Positions 11,416 to 21,477 of a stretch of DNA of 52,991 nt are shown piece by piece. Location: NCBI RefSeq assembly GCF_900217795.1, contig NZ_OBMQ01000020.1:1-52991 (forward strand), given 5' to 3'. The notes below the pieces were generated by a model. It saw only the letters and a program-made list of their open reading frames with translations. It searched no databases and was not told the origin of the DNA. The translations under genes and the position numbers were made by a program. Source of the DNA: Ureibacillus xyleni. GTDB lineage: Bacteria; Bacillota; Bacilli; Bacillales_A; Planococcaceae. Every line of letters starts with the position of its first letter. Position 1 is the first letter of the stretch.

Positions 11416-12186
11416 ATGTATATAGATACACACGTCCATTTAAATGCAGACCAATACGAAGAAGATCTACAGCAAGTAATTGAGAGAGCACTATCAGCAA
11501 AAGTAGAAAAAATGGTAGTAGTCGGATTTGATCGTAAAACAATTGAAAGAGCAATGAATTTGGCAGAAACATATGAATTCATTTATGCGGTTATTGGTTG
11601 GCACCCTGTAGATGCAATTGATTGTACTGAAGAAGATTTACAATGGATTGAACAACTTGCTTCAAATAAAAAGGTTGTTGCAATCGGCGAAACAGGTTTG
11701 GATTACTATTGGGATAAATCCCCGAAAGAAGTACAACAAGAGCTGTTTCGTAAACAAATTCATTTAGCGCAAAAATTGCAATTGCCAATTGTGATTCATA
11801 ATCGTGATGCAACGGGGGATGTTGTCAAAATTTTACGTGAAGAAAATGCTGCTTCAGTTGGTGGAGTAATGCATTGCTTTAGCGGAAGTGTTGAAACGGC
11901 TCGTGAATGTATTGCCATGAATTTTATGATTAGCCTTGGTGGACCAGTGACATTTAAAAATGCTCGGTTACCTAAAGAGGTTGCAAAGGAAATTCCGTTA
12001 GAGTATTTAATGATTGAAACGGACGCACCTTACCTTGCCCCACATCCTTATCGTGGGAAGCGCAATGAACCATCATATGTACCACTTGTTGCTGAAGAAA
12101 TTGCTCGACAAAAAGAGCTAACTGTAGAGGAAGTTGCACAGGCTACCACTTCAAATGCTGTTAAATTTTTTAAGCTAAGAGAATAA
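11416..12186 (+). CDS. yabD: TatD-family metal-dependent hydrolase YabD
   Basis: A 256-residue TIM-barrel metal-dependent hydrolase of the TatD DNase family. The metal ligands are all visible: DTHVH at the N-terminus, GETGLDYYW (Glu), VIHNRDA (His), VMHCFSG (His) and IETDAPYL (Asp). Family members act as 3'-5' exonucleases/DNases; the natural substrate of the Bacillales form is less clear. The ATG follows AGGAGATTG. Its position after metG and before yabE is conserved. Confidence 0.93.
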   Translation: MYIDTHVHLNADQYEEDLQQVIERALSAKVEKMVVVGFDRKTIERAMNLAETYEFIYAVIGWHPVDAIDCTEEDLQWIEQLASNKKVVAIGETGLDYYWDKSPKEVQQELFRKQIHLAQKLQLPIVIHNRDATGDVVKILREENAASVGGVMHCFSGSVETARECIAMNFMISLGGPVTFKNARLPKEVAKEIPLEYLMIETDAPYLAPHPYRGKRNEPSYVPLVAEEIARQKELTVEEVAQATTSNAVKFFKLRE

Positions 12187-12262
12187 ATTCCCAAAACGTC
12201 TCCAATACAGCGTAAAGGAAGGGTTACTGAAGGATGGACAATTTTGTAAATAGTTAAACAGG

Positions 12263-12291
12263 TTGACAGGTTTATGAAAGGCCCGTATAAT
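12263..12291 (+). promoter_or_regulatory. Consensus sigma-A promoter of yabE
   Basis: TTGACA (12263-12268), 17 bp, TATAAT (12286-12291): both hexamers are perfect consensus. The yabE start is 29 nt further on. Confidence 0.88.
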
Positions 12292-12319
12292 CCAACGAGT
12301 GTCAAGGAGGCGTTTTTTC

Positions 12320-13525
12320 ATGTCAAAAATATCCATGAAAAACTTGTTCTCAGATTCATTGAGGCGTAAGCAAACATTGGTTAGTGTAATCTCACTAGTC
12401 GTGTTTGTTTCAGTTGTAGTATTTGTTATTTACCAAGGAACCAAATCCTCGGTTATTGTAAATGCGAATGGTGTAGAAGAAGAAATATTAACCCATGCAA
12501 AAACTGTTGAGGATCTTTTTGAAGAAAAAGATCTGGAAGTATCAAAATATGATAAAGTAACACCCTCACTGAAAACAGAAATCGCCAGTGGAATGACGAT
12601 TAACTGGGAACAGGCTAGAGAAGTAAAAATTTCAGTTGACGGAAATCAGTCAAAAGTTTGGACAACTGAAAGAATTGCGAAGAACATTTTGGAAGAAGCA
12701 AATATCGAAGTAACAGAGCACGATAAAGTATCGGTCGCTTTGGATACTGAAGTAGGCGAGACTAACAAAATCGATATTCAAAAAGCGTTTCAGTTAACGC
12801 TTGTCGATGGGAAAAATAAAAGACAAGTTTGGTCCACTTCGACTACGGTCGCTAACTTTTTAAAACAACAGGGAATTCAACTTAATGAATTTGATCGTGT
12901 TGAAAAGGATTTGGAAGATGTAATAGCTCCAGATGATAAAGTCACAATAGTTCGTGTAGAAAAAGTTACCGATGTAGTGGAAGAATCTATTGATTTCGCT
13001 GTCGAAACCAAATCAGACTCTTCTTTACTTAAAGGGAAAGAAAAAGTAGTATCCCAAGGCGAGAAAGGTAAAGTATCTCGTACTTATGAAGTGATTAAAG
13101 AAAATGGCAAAGTAGTCGAAAAGGTCTTGAAATCGGAAGAAATTCTTAAAGAACCAAAAACAAAAGTAGTCGCAGTCGGTTCAAAAGTTGTAACAGCTAA
13201 AGTTTCTCGTGGAAGTAGTGAACCTGCTTCAAAAGGAAAAGAGTTTTATGTAACAGCAACTGCCTACACACCATACTGTGATGGATGTTCGGGAACATCA
13301 GCAGGTGGAATTAATCTAAAAAGTAATTCGAATCTAAAAGTTATTGCTGTTGACCCAAATGTAATCCCATTAGGAACAAAAGTATGGGTAGAAGGCTATG
13401 GTAACGCAATTGCTGGGGATACTGGTGGTTCAATTAAAGGGAATAAAATTGACGTACTGGTACAAACCAAATCAGAAGCAAACAAATGGGGACGTAAAAA
13501 AGTTCGCATTAAGGTTTTAAACTAA
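12320..13525 (+). CDS. yabE: YabE: cell-wall-binding protein with DUF348, G5 and 3D domains
   Basis: A 401-residue exported or membrane-anchored protein resembling the resuscitation-promoting/stationary-phase survival (Rpf/Sps) family. One N-terminal hydrophobic segment (residues ~18-38) is followed by three DUF348 repeats (each beginning near V.DG or V.NANG), a G5 domain, and a C-terminal 3D domain with its three Asp residues (AVDPNVIPLG, AGDTGG, KIDVLV). It probably acts on peptidoglycan as a lytic transglycosylase-like enzyme. An in-frame GTG at 12299 lies before the AAGGAGG site (12304-12310), so ATG 12320 is the start. Confidence 0.92.
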   Translation: MSKISMKNLFSDSLRRKQTLVSVISLVVFVSVVVFVIYQGTKSSVIVNANGVEEEILTHAKTVEDLFEEKDLEVSKYDKVTPSLKTEIASGMTINWEQAREVKISVDGNQSKVWTTERIAKNILEEANIEVTEHDKVSVALDTEVGETNKIDIQKAFQLTLVDGKNKRQVWSTSTTVANFLKQQGIQLNEFDRVEKDLEDVIAPDDKVTIVRVEKVTDVVEESIDFAVETKSDSSLLKGKEKVVSQGEKGKVSRTYEVIKENGKVVEKVLKSEEILKEPKTKVVAVGSKVVTAKVSRGSSEPASKGKEFYVTATAYTPYCDGCSGTSAGGINLKSNSNLKVIAVDPNVIPLGTKVWVEGYGNAIAGDTGGSIKGNKIDVLVQTKSEANKWGRKKVRIKVLN

Positions 13526-13536
13526 ACATAGTAGTG

Positions 13537-13578
13537 AAAGAGCTTTCCTATTAGACTTTTTAGGGAAGCTCTTTTTTT
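13537..13578 (+). terminator. Rho-independent terminator of yabE
   Basis: A 13-bp stem with one G-U pair (AAGAGCTTTCCTA / TAGGGAAGCTCTT) followed by a run of T. Confidence 0.92.
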
Positions 13579-13591
13579 GAATTCAAATTGC

Positions 13592-13675
13592 AATAATAGA
13601 CTAATTAGCGGAAATAATAGACAAAAACGTATAGATATTAGACAAAACCAAGGTGGTAATAGAAAACTCAAAAAT
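13592..13675 (+). repeat. Four-copy 21-bp periodic repeat upstream of rnmV
   Basis: AATAGAC (13595), AATAGAC (13616), ATTAGAC (13637) and AATAGAA (13658) recur at exactly 21-bp intervals, the middle copies continuing as CAAAA. It fills the space between the yabE terminator and the rnmV leader. The spacing equals two helical turns. Confidence 0.75.
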
Positions 13676-13748
13676 AACCTGTGAGAGCGCCTTGCACACT
13701 TCTGTGATAAAATATGCGGTAGATTGTTTTTGGAAGAGGGGTATATTT

Positions 13749-15195
<1,447 letters not shown>

Positions 15196-15250
15196 TTTGA
15201 AATATGTCGAAATAACTCATAATATACGATATTTTTTTATTAAAAATAAG

Positions 15251-15320
15251 TTGACGACTATATTTGTCTGGTGATAAAATATTATAATTTGTTGACAAAT
15301 TAAACGGCATAAGCTATACT
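15251..15320 (+). promoter_or_regulatory. Tandem sigma-A promoters of veg
   Basis: Upstream promoter: TTGACG (15251-15256), 18 bp, TAAAAT (15275-15280). Downstream promoter: TTGACA (15292-15297), 17 bp, TATACT (15315-15320). The tandem arrangement matches the known very active veg promoters of B. subtilis. Confidence 0.8.
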
Positions 15321-15345
15321 TGGTAATAGTGAGGTGTATGCGAAA

Positions 15346-15606
15346 ATGCCAAAAACGTTAGCTGACATCAAAATGTCTCTTGATGGTCATTTGGGTAAAC
15401 GTTTGTTATTAAAAGCAAACGGAGGACGCAAGAAAACGGTTGAGTGTGCAGGGGTACTTAGTGAAACATATCACGCGGTATTCGTGGTAGAACTTGATCA
15501 GGAAGATAACTCTTGTAAACGTGTTTCATATAGCTACACAGATGTATTAACAGAAGCAGTAGAGATTACTTTTTTAGATGATTCACAAGTTGCAATTATC
15601 AAATAG
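15346..15606 (+). CDS. veg: Veg protein
   Basis: An 86-residue small protein that in B. subtilis promotes biofilm formation and affects spore germination; its biochemical role is unknown. The [21 protein letters not shown]-terminus and [12 protein letters not shown] are family signatures. An in-frame GTG at 15334 overlaps the GTGAGGTG ribosome site, so ATG 15346 is the start. It is monocistronic with strong promoters and a terminator, consistent with abundant expression. Confidence 0.95.
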   Translation: MPKTLADIKMSLDGHLGKRLLLKANGGRKKTVECAGVLSETYHAVFVVELDQEDNSCKRVSYSYTDVLTEAVEITFLDDSQVAIIK

Positions 15607-15633
15607 TTTTATCTTATGTTTTTATATTTTTTA

Positions 15634-15663
15634 AAAGCACTCATTTTTATGAGTGTTTTTTAA
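15634..15663 (+). terminator. Rho-independent terminator of veg
   Basis: CACTCA pairs with TGAGTG around TTTTTA, with outer A-T pairs and a T run. Confidence 0.85.
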
Positions 15664-15721
15664 TTTTTCTTCGCACATACTATGATAGTCAACCTACTTA
15701 TTTTATAAGGAGGATTACTGC

Positions 15722-15916
15722 ATGGCCAGAAGAAAAGGAATCATGTCGAGTCGTCTGAAAGAAGAGATTGCGAAAGAACTCGGATTTTACGATGTAGTCG
15801 AACGTGAAGGCTGGGGCGGAATTAAGTCACGTGATGCAGGAAACATGGTAAAGCGAGCGATTGAAATGGCCGAACAAGGTCTAGCACAGCAAAACCAAAA
15901 TAATATAAATAAGTAG
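15722..15916 (+). CDS. sspF: Small acid-soluble spore protein, alpha/beta type (SspF)
   Basis: A 64-residue alpha/beta-type SASP that coats and protects DNA in dormant spores. The conserved core [15 protein letters not shown] and [20 protein letters not shown] is intact; it includes the EIA segment where the germination protease GPR cleaves. Start ATG has TAAGGAGG 8 nt upstream. A sigma-G-like -10 (CATACTA, 15676-15682) is present without a convincing -35. Location between veg and ispE is as in B. subtilis. Confidence 0.95.
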   Translation: MARRKGIMSSRLKEEIAKELGFYDVVEREGWGGIKSRDAGNMVKRAIEMAEQGLAQQNQNNINK

Positions 15917-15929
15917 ATGTTGACTTTTT

Positions 15930-15968
15930 GCCAATAGCTCCATGTAATGTGGAGACTATTGGCTTTTA
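15930..15968 (+). terminator. Rho-independent terminator of sspF
   Basis: GCCAATAGCTCCA pairs with TGGAGACTATTGGC (one bulge) and is followed by TTTTATTTT. Confidence 0.88.
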
Positions 15969-16096
15969 TTTTATGGTAAAATATCTGAAATGTTTAAAAA
16001 AGTGGCAGATACAATTATAATTTATAGAAAATATCAATACTTGTTCGGGTACACTGATGAACATAAAGGTAGAATCCATTTAAGGAGGACAACGCA

Positions 16097-16963
16097 ATGC
16101 TTTATGTAAAAGCACCTGCAAAAATAAATTTAACTTTAGATGTTTTATATAAACGACCAGATAACTATCATGAAGTAGAAATGATCATGACAACTGTGGA
16201 TTTGGCAGATCGGATTGGTCTTGAAAATCGCAATGATGGGAACATCCACATTGTATCTACGAACGGTTTTATTCCAAGTGACAACCGAAACCTTGCATAC
16301 CAAGCCGCACAGCTATTAAAGGATACATATGGTGTAAAAGAAGGGGTAACTATTACGATTGAAAAGGAAATCCCTATCGCAGCCGGTCTTGCAGGAGGTA
16401 GTAGTGATGCAGCAGCTACTTTAAAAGGATTAAATGAATTATGGAATTTAAATTTATCCATCGATACATTAGCGGAACTTGGGGCTAAAGTTGGTTCAGA
16501 TGTGTCGTTTTGTGTTTATGGAGGTACTGCATTAGCAACTGGCCGAGGAGAAAAGATACAAAATATTGCATCCCCTCCACCATGCTGGGTTGTTTTAGCT
16601 AAGCCGAAAATTGGTGTTTCAACGGCCCAAGTATACGGGGGATTGTCTCTAGATGAGGTAGAACACCCAAATACAAAACAAATGTTACAAGCGTTAGAAT
16701 CAGGAGACTATGATTTAATGTGCGAATCTGTTGGCAACGTTCTCGAATCTGTTACCTTTAAATTACATCCTGAAGTGGTTATGATTAAAGAACAGATGAA
16801 ACGATTTGGTGCTGATGCAGTTCTTATGAGTGGTAGCGGCCCGACTGTATTTGGAATTGTTGATCATGAATCAAGAATTAGTCGAATTTATAATGGATTA
16901 AGAGGATTTTGTGATGAAGTTTTTGCCGTTCGTTTAATTGGTGAAAGAAATACGCTTGCTTAA
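16097..16963 (+). CDS. ispE: 4-diphosphocytidyl-2-C-methyl-D-erythritol kinase
   Basis: GHMP-family kinase of the non-mevalonate (MEP) isoprenoid pathway. At 288 aa it is normal length. Signatures are [13 protein letters not shown] (catalytic Lys), the glycine-rich loop [18 protein letters not shown], the [12 protein letters not shown] segment with Asp, and the C-terminal [11 protein letters not shown]. Start ATG follows TAAGGAGGA. purR follows after ~90 nt containing candidate PurR sites. The presence of ispE shows that the organism uses the MEP route. Confidence 0.97.
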   Translation: MLYVKAPAKINLTLDVLYKRPDNYHEVEMIMTTVDLADRIGLENRNDGNIHIVSTNGFIPSDNRNLAYQAAQLLKDTYGVKEGVTITIEKEIPIAAGLAGGSSDAAATLKGLNELWNLNLSIDTLAELGAKVGSDVSFCVYGGTALATGRGEKIQNIASPPPCWVVLAKPKIGVSTAQVYGGLSLDEVEHPNTKQMLQALESGDYDLMCESVGNVLESVTFKLHPEVVMIKEQMKRFGADAVLMSGSGPTVFGIVDHESRISRIYNGLRGFCDEVFAVRLIGERNTLA

Positions 16964-16966
16964 ATG

Positions 16967-17001
16967 CGTACATTTATGTTACTTTTTCTATAAAATATTC
17001 G
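16967..17001. promoter_or_regulatory. Candidate PurBox pair upstream of purR
   Basis: CGTACATT (16967-16974) and, on the opposite strand, CGAATATT (17001-16994) resemble the inverted PurBox halves (core CGAACATT) bound by Bacillus PurR. The 19-bp gap is slightly longer than the usual 16-17. Autoregulation of purR is known in B. subtilis; here it is inferred. Confidence 0.4.
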
Positions 17002-17053
17002 TGTTTACATATGGACCTTGAATAGGATTAAATGATGTATAGGAGTGGGTTAC

Positions 17054-17881
17054 ATGAAATGGAAGCGAAGTGAGCGTCTTGTAGATATGACTTATTATTT
17101 ACTTGAGCATCCACATCAACTAATCCCGCTCACTTTTTTTTCTGAAACTTACCAATCTGCGAAATCATCCATTAGTGAAGATTTAACAATTGTGAAAGAA
17201 ACATTTGAAGAAAAAGGAATCGGGTTGTTGATGACAGTACCTGGTGCAGCAGGAGGAGTAAAGTATATTCCAAAGATGTCTGATGAGGAAGTTCGTGAAA
17301 TAATACAAATTTTAATCGCCGAACTTAGCCAATCAGATCGCCTACTACCAGGTGGATATTTATTTATGACTGATTTACTTGGAAATCCAGAACTTATGAA
17401 TAGAGTTGGGAAAGTATTTGCAGGCATTTTTGCTGACCAACAAATTGATGTTATTATGACTGTTGCAACAAAAGGTATTTCGATTGCACATTCGATTGCC
17501 AGACACTTAAATGTGCCGGTAGTCGTTGTTCGTCGTGATAGTAAAGTAACGGAAGGTTCAACAGTTAGTATTAACTATGTTTCTGGATCTTCTCGTCGCA
17601 TTCAGACAATGGTACTCTCGAAGCGTAGCATGAAAAGTGGGCAACGTGTTCTTATTACCGATGACTTTATGAAAGTTGGAGGTACTATGAACGGAATGAA
17701 AAACTTACTAGAAGAGTTTGATTGTGAACTTGCGGGAATTGCGGTTCTTGTTGAAGCGGAACATGCAGATGAAACACTCGTGGATGATTATTACTCACTT
17801 GTGAAACTTCATGCAGTAAACGAAAAAGACCGTACGATTGCTCTAAGCGAAGGGAATTATTATTTAAAGGAGAGAAACTAA
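17054..17881 (+). CDS. purR: Purine operon repressor PurR
   Basis: A PRPP-responsive repressor of purine synthesis and transport genes. The N-terminal winged-helix domain (~residues 1-70: RLVDMTYYLLEHPHQLIPL) is joined to a phosphoribosyltransferase-like domain that binds PRPP (VLITDDFMKVGGTMNG) but has no catalysis. An in-frame GTG at 17045 lies within the AGGAG ribosome site, so ATG 17054 (275 aa) is the start. ridA starts on the base after the purR stop. The same window encodes prs and hprT, which make and consume PRPP. Confidence 0.96.
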   Translation: MKWKRSERLVDMTYYLLEHPHQLIPLTFFSETYQSAKSSISEDLTIVKETFEEKGIGLLMTVPGAAGGVKYIPKMSDEEVREIIQILIAELSQSDRLLPGGYLFMTDLLGNPELMNRVGKVFAGIFADQQIDVIMTVATKGISIAHSIARHLNVPVVVVRRDSKVTEGSTVSINYVSGSSRRIQTMVLSKRSMKSGQRVLITDDFMKVGGTMNGMKNLLEEFDCELAGIAVLVEAEHADETLVDDYYSLVKLHAVNEKDRTIALSEGNYYLKERN

Positions 17882-18256
17882 ATGAAACCAGTATCAACTA
17901 CAAACGCACCAGCTGCAATTGGACCATATGCACAAGGAATTGTCGTAAATGGCATGTTCTACAGTTCAGGTCAAATTCCTTTAACAGCATCAGGAGAACT
18001 TGTTGAAGGGGATATTGTTGCACAAACGAACCAAGTATTTGAAAACTTAAAAGCTGTGTTAGCTGCAGCAGGAAGCTCTCTAGATAAAGTAGTAAAAACT
18101 ACAGTATTTTTAGGGGATATGAATGATTTTGCAGCTATGAATGAAACATATGCAAGTCATTTTGGGGATCATAAACCAGCTCGTTCTGCAGTAGAAGTAG
18201 CGAGATTACCAAAAGATGTGAAAGTTGAAATTGAAGTAATTGCTGTAGTCGAATAA
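17882..18256 (+). CDS. ridA: RidA family reactive-enamine deaminase (YabJ)
   Basis: A 124-residue YjgF/YER057c/UK114 protein that hydrolyses reactive 2-aminoacrylate-type enamines/imines. Conserved elements are [19 protein letters not shown], the active-site Arg in [13 protein letters not shown], and the terminal EIEVIAV. It overlaps nothing but abuts purR directly (ribosome site AAAGGAGAG inside purR) and ends in a strong terminator. The purR-yabJ pair is conserved in Bacillus. Confidence 0.96.
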   Translation: MKPVSTTNAPAAIGPYAQGIVVNGMFYSSGQIPLTASGELVEGDIVAQTNQVFENLKAVLAAAGSSLDKVVKTTVFLGDMNDFAAMNETYASHFGDHKPARSAVEVARLPKDVKVEIEVIAVVE

Positions 18257-18262
18257 AACAAG

Positions 18263-18296
18263 AAAGACGGATTCTTCTAGAGTCCGTCTTTTTTTC
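18263..18296 (+). terminator. Rho-independent terminator of purR-ridA
   Basis: An 11-bp stem AAAGACGGATT / AGTCCGTCTTT followed by seven T. Confidence 0.92.
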
Positions 18297-18369
18297 CATC
18301 AAATTTCCATATTTATTAAAAACTAAAAATAAAAAACTTTCTAATTTTTTTAAATATTTTATAATGAAA

Positions 18370-18398
18370 GAAGGACTTTTAAAATTTTTGTAGAATTA
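18370..18398 (+). promoter_or_regulatory. Sigma-H promoter of spoVG
   Basis: The -35 GAAGGACTT (18370-18378, consensus RNAGGAWWW) and -10 GTAGAATTA (18390-18398, consensus RNNGAATWW) have 17 nt between AGGA and GAAT, exactly as in B. subtilis spoVG. The ~70 nt upstream is almost pure A/T, like the AbrB-bound upstream region of B. subtilis spoVG. Confidence 0.85.
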
Positions 18399-18438
18399 TA
18401 GTTTTTAAAAGGCATCCTAGAAGAGAGGAGTTGAGAGA

Positions 18439-18729
18439 ATGGAAGTTACTGACGTTAGACTACGACGTGTTCAAACTGATGGACGCATGCGTGCTATTGC
18501 TTCCATCACACTAGATGATGAATTCGTCGTACATGATATTCGAGTGATTGATGGAAATAATGGTTTGTTTGTTGCAATGCCAAGTAAAAGAACACCAGAT
18601 GGAGAGTTCCGCGATATAGCGCACCCAATTAACTCTGAAACACGAAATAAACTTCAAGAGGTTGTACCTGCTGCTTATCATGCATCAAGTGAAGAAGATA
18701 CTTTACAACTTGAAGAAGCAAATGCTTAA
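18439..18729 (+). CDS. spoVG: SpoVG, RNA/DNA-binding septation and sporulation regulator
   Basis: A 96-residue SpoVG protein. The family binds nucleic acids and influences cortex formation, septation and virulence genes. [45 protein letters not shown] and the DIAHPI segment are all conserved; the C-terminal acidic tail is short. Start ATG has AGAGGAG about 9 nt upstream. A sigma-H promoter drives it, linking it to abrB and Spo0A control. It is monocistronic. Confidence 0.97.
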   Translation: MEVTDVRLRRVQTDGRMRAIASITLDDEFVVHDIRVIDGNNGLFVAMPSKRTPDGEFRDIAHPINSETRNKLQEVVPAAYHASSEEDTLQLEEANA

Positions 18730-18742
18730 TACTAATAATTAG

Positions 18743-18774
18743 AAGAGCCACTCTTTTAGAGGAGGCTCTTTTTG
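18743..18774 (+). terminator. Rho-independent terminator of spoVG
   Basis: AAGAGCC pairs with GGCTCTT, with inner CTCT/AGAGG pairing, followed by T residues. Confidence 0.83.
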
Positions 18775-18866
18775 TATTCTCATATTATGAATTTATTTTA
18801 ATAGGATGAATAAGGGACTAAAAATTACCAAAGGGGGATGTCATTGATTTGTCAAGCTTGCATACC

Positions 18867-18895
18867 TTGAAAAAACCGCAAAATTACTATATAGT
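18867..18895 (+). promoter_or_regulatory. Sigma-A promoter of glmU
   Basis: TTGAAA (18867-18872), 17 bp, TATAGT (18890-18895); the glmU start is 35 nt downstream. Confidence 0.75.
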
Positions 18896-18929
18896 CTAAA
18901 GAGAATATGAGCAAAATGGAGGACTTAGA

Positions 18930-20294
18930 ATGACTAACATTTTTGCGGTCATTTTGGCTGCAGGTCAAGGAACTCGCATGAAGTCCAAATTATATAAAGT
19001 GCTCCATCCAGTTTGCGGGAAGCCAATGGTTGAACATGTTGTTGACAATATTCAAACTTTAGATGTAAATCGTATTGTTACAATCGTTGGTCACGGAGCT
19101 GAAAAAGTAAAAGAACAACTTGGTGAAAAGTCAGAGTATGTTCTTCAAGCTGAACAACTGGGAACGGCACATGCAGTAAAACAAGCAGAGACGATTTTAG
19201 GTGAATTAGAAGGAACAACACTTGTTGTTTGTGGTGATACACCTTTAATACGTACTGAAACATTTAAAGCATTATTTGAACACCATCAAACTCAAAATGC
19301 AAAAGCCACTATTTTAACAGCAGTTGCTGACAATCCAACTGGTTATGGCCGTATTATAAGAAATGATACTGGTCAAGTTGAACAAATTGTTGAACAAAAA
19401 GATGCGACAACTGAGCAGCAATTAGTGACAGAAATCAATACAGGTACTTATTGTTTTGATAACAAAGCTTTATTTGATGCGTTAAAACTCGTGAACAACG
19501 AAAATGCTCAAGGCGAATATTATTTACCAGATGTAATTGAAATCTTGCAAAAACAAGGTGAAATTGTTTCGGCTTACCAATGCGAAAATTTTGAGGAAAC
19601 ATTAGGTGTTAATGATCGTGTAGCTTTATCACAAGCGGAAGGTATCATGCGCGCTCGTATTAACGAAATGCATATGCGTAATGGGGTAACAATTGTAAAC
19701 CCTCTGACGACTCATATAAGTGCTGACACGATTATTGGAAGCGATACTGTAATTCAACCGGGTACAATCATTGAAGGTAAATCGATTATTGGCGAAGATT
19801 GCATCATTGGGCCAAATAGTCATATTGTAAATTGTCAAATTGGTGATCGTTCAACAGTACAAAATTCTGTTGCCACTAATAGTATAGTAGGAGAAGATAC
19901 ATCGGTTGGACCATTTGCACATTTACGTCCAGATGCTGAACTAGGTAATTACGTGAAAATAGGCAATTTTGTAGAAGTTAAGAAAAGCACTTTAGGGGAC
20001 CATTCAAAAGTTTCCCACTTAAGCTACATTGGTGATGCTGAAGTAGGAAGCAATGTGAATATTGGTTGTGGTTCAATTACGGTGAATTATGATGGTAAAA
20101 ACAAATATAAAACTGTAATTGAAGATAATGTTTTTGTAGGATGTAACTCAAATTTAGTCGCACCAGTGAAAATTGGGGCGGGGTCTTTTGTTGCAGCTGG
20201 CTCAACGATTACAAAAGAAGTACCGGAAGATTCACTTGCTATCGCTCGTGCTAGACAAGAAAACAAACTAGACTATGCTAAAAAACTAAAATAA
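18930..20294 (+). CDS. glmU: Bifunctional UDP-GlcNAc pyrophosphorylase / GlcN-1-P acetyltransferase
   Basis: Makes UDP-GlcNAc for peptidoglycan and teichoic acid synthesis. At 454 aa both halves are complete. The N-terminal uridyltransferase has [25 protein letters not shown], and VCGDTPLI; the C-terminal left-handed beta-helix has repeated I.G..I hexapeptides and the acetyl-CoA region ([26 protein letters not shown]). The ATG has TGGAGGA upstream. It is probably co-transcribed with prs, 32 nt downstream. Confidence 0.98.
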   Translation: MTNIFAVILAAGQGTRMKSKLYKVLHPVCGKPMVEHVVDNIQTLDVNRIVTIVGHGAEKVKEQLGEKSEYVLQAEQLGTAHAVKQAETILGELEGTTLVVCGDTPLIRTETFKALFEHHQTQNAKATILTAVADNPTGYGRIIRNDTGQVEQIVEQKDATTEQQLVTEINTGTYCFDNKALFDALKLVNNENAQGEYYLPDVIEILQKQGEIVSAYQCENFEETLGVNDRVALSQAEGIMRARINEMHMRNGVTIVNPLTTHISADTIIGSDTVIQPGTIIEGKSIIGEDCIIGPNSHIVNCQIGDRSTVQNSVATNSIVGEDTSVGPFAHLRPDAELGNYVKIGNFVEVKKSTLGDHSKVSHLSYIGDAEVGSNVNIGCGSITVNYDGKNKYKTVIEDNVFVGCNSNLVAPVKIGAGSFVAAGSTITKEVPEDSLAIARARQENKLDYAKKLK

Positions 20295-20326
20295 AATAAA
20301 TTCGTAAAAACTTTTAGGAGGCCATC

Positions 20327-21283
20327 ATGCCGTATCATTACGCAGGTTCAAAATTAAAAATCTTTTCATTAAACTCTAACTATCCATTAGCTCAAGAAAT
20401 CGCTGAAGTAATGGGTGTTGAGCTTGGTAAATCATCTGTTAAACATTTTAGCGATGGTGAAATCCAAATCAGTATTGAAGAAAGTATCCGTGGTTGTGAC
20501 GTATTTATCGTTCAATCAACTTCTGCTCCAGTAAATGAACACTTAATGGAATTATTAATTATGGTTGATGCTGTAAAACGTGCATCTGCTCGTACAGTAA
20601 ACGTTGTTATGCCTTACTATGGCTATGCACGTCAAGACCGTAAAGCAAAAGCTCGTGAACCAATTACAGCGAAACTAGTAGCTAATCTCTTAGAAACGGC
20701 TGGTGCTACACGTGTAATCGTTTTAGACTTACACGCTCCACAAATTCAAGGCTTCTTTGATATTTTAATCGACCACTTAATGGCTGTACCTTTATTATCT
20801 GAGTACTTCAATAATAAATTGGCAGGCGAAGATGTTGTAGTTGTTTCTCCTGACCATGGTGGTGTAACTCGTGCACGTAAAATGGCTGAACGTTTGAAAG
20901 CACCGATTGCAATTATTGACAAACGTCGTCCAAAGCCAAACGTGGCAGAGGTTATGAATATCGTAGGGAATGTAGAAGGAAAAGTATGTATTTTAATTGA
21001 TGATATTATTGATACTGCTGGCACAATTACAATTGGTGCGAATGCATTAATGGAAGCGGGCGCTAAAGATGTGTATGCATGCTGTTCTCACCCAGTATTA
21101 TCAGGTCCAGCAATTGAGCGCATTGAGAACTCTGCTATTAAAGAATTAGTTGTAACAAATACAATTCAGTTAGCAGAAGAAAAATTGTCTCCGAAAATTA
21201 AACAACTTTCTGTAGCTAACCTAATGGCTGAGGCAATTTCTCGCGTTTATGAAAACAAATCAGTAAGTACTTTATTTGATTAA
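20327..21283 (+). CDS. prs: Ribose-phosphate pyrophosphokinase (PRPP synthetase)
   Basis: Makes PRPP from ribose-5-phosphate and ATP for nucleotide, His and Trp synthesis; 318 aa against 317 in B. subtilis. Visible are [13 protein letters not shown], the catalytic flexible loop [14 protein letters not shown], the metal/ribose-5-P motif [14 protein letters not shown], and the PRPP-binding motif [13 protein letters not shown]. Start ATG has TTTAGGAGG upstream. Its product PRPP is the effector of the PurR encoded 3 kb upstream. Confidence 0.98.
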   Translation: MPYHYAGSKLKIFSLNSNYPLAQEIAEVMGVELGKSSVKHFSDGEIQISIEESIRGCDVFIVQSTSAPVNEHLMELLIMVDAVKRASARTVNVVMPYYGYARQDRKAKAREPITAKLVANLLETAGATRVIVLDLHAPQIQGFFDILIDHLMAVPLLSEYFNNKLAGEDVVVVSPDHGGVTRARKMAERLKAPIAIIDKRRPKPNVAEVMNIVGNVEGKVCILIDDIIDTAGTITIGANALMEAGAKDVYACCSHPVLSGPAIERIENSAIKELVVTNTIQLAEEKLSPKIKQLSVANLMAEAISRVYENKSVSTLFD

Positions 21284-21292
21284 TAAATTTAA

Positions 21293-21327
21293 GGCAAAGT
21301 CGAAGTAAATTTGACTTTGCTTTTTTT
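21293..21327 (+). terminator. Rho-independent terminator of glmU-prs
   Basis: GCAAAGTC pairs with GACTTTGC and is followed by seven T. Confidence 0.9.
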
Positions 21328-21477
21328 AATTTGTTTAGGAAACCGCTTCCCTATGGAGATGAATGACCAAAGAGGGCGAGTACAAGTGTAGGGCATATTT
21401 TTCTCCTCCCATCGTTTAGTATCAAATAAATAAACCTATACTAACCAATGTCATCAATTTCTGGAGGGAATAAAAAT

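Noticed and set aside
13653..13748. Upstream extension of the rnmV frame (32 extra residues)
   Set aside because: No ribosome site at 13653, it runs through the repeat array, and RNase M5 family members begin at the TTG 13749 position.
15650..15682. Full sigma-G promoter for sspF
   Set aside because: CATACTA is present, but the nearest -35-like GAGTG is 20 bp away and lies inside the veg terminator.
16043..16060. GTTC-N12-GAAC inverted repeat before ispE as a PurBox
   Set aside because: The half sites point the wrong way and do not match the flanking consensus.
21337..21352. AGGAAACCGCTTCCCT as a possible CcpA (cre) site before ctc
   Set aside because: It is a partial palindrome but misses several consensus positions, and no carbon-control logic is apparent.
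21328..21477. Sigma-B promoter for ctc
   Set aside because: GGGCAT at 21391 resembles a -10, but no GTTTAA-like -35 lies at the right distance.
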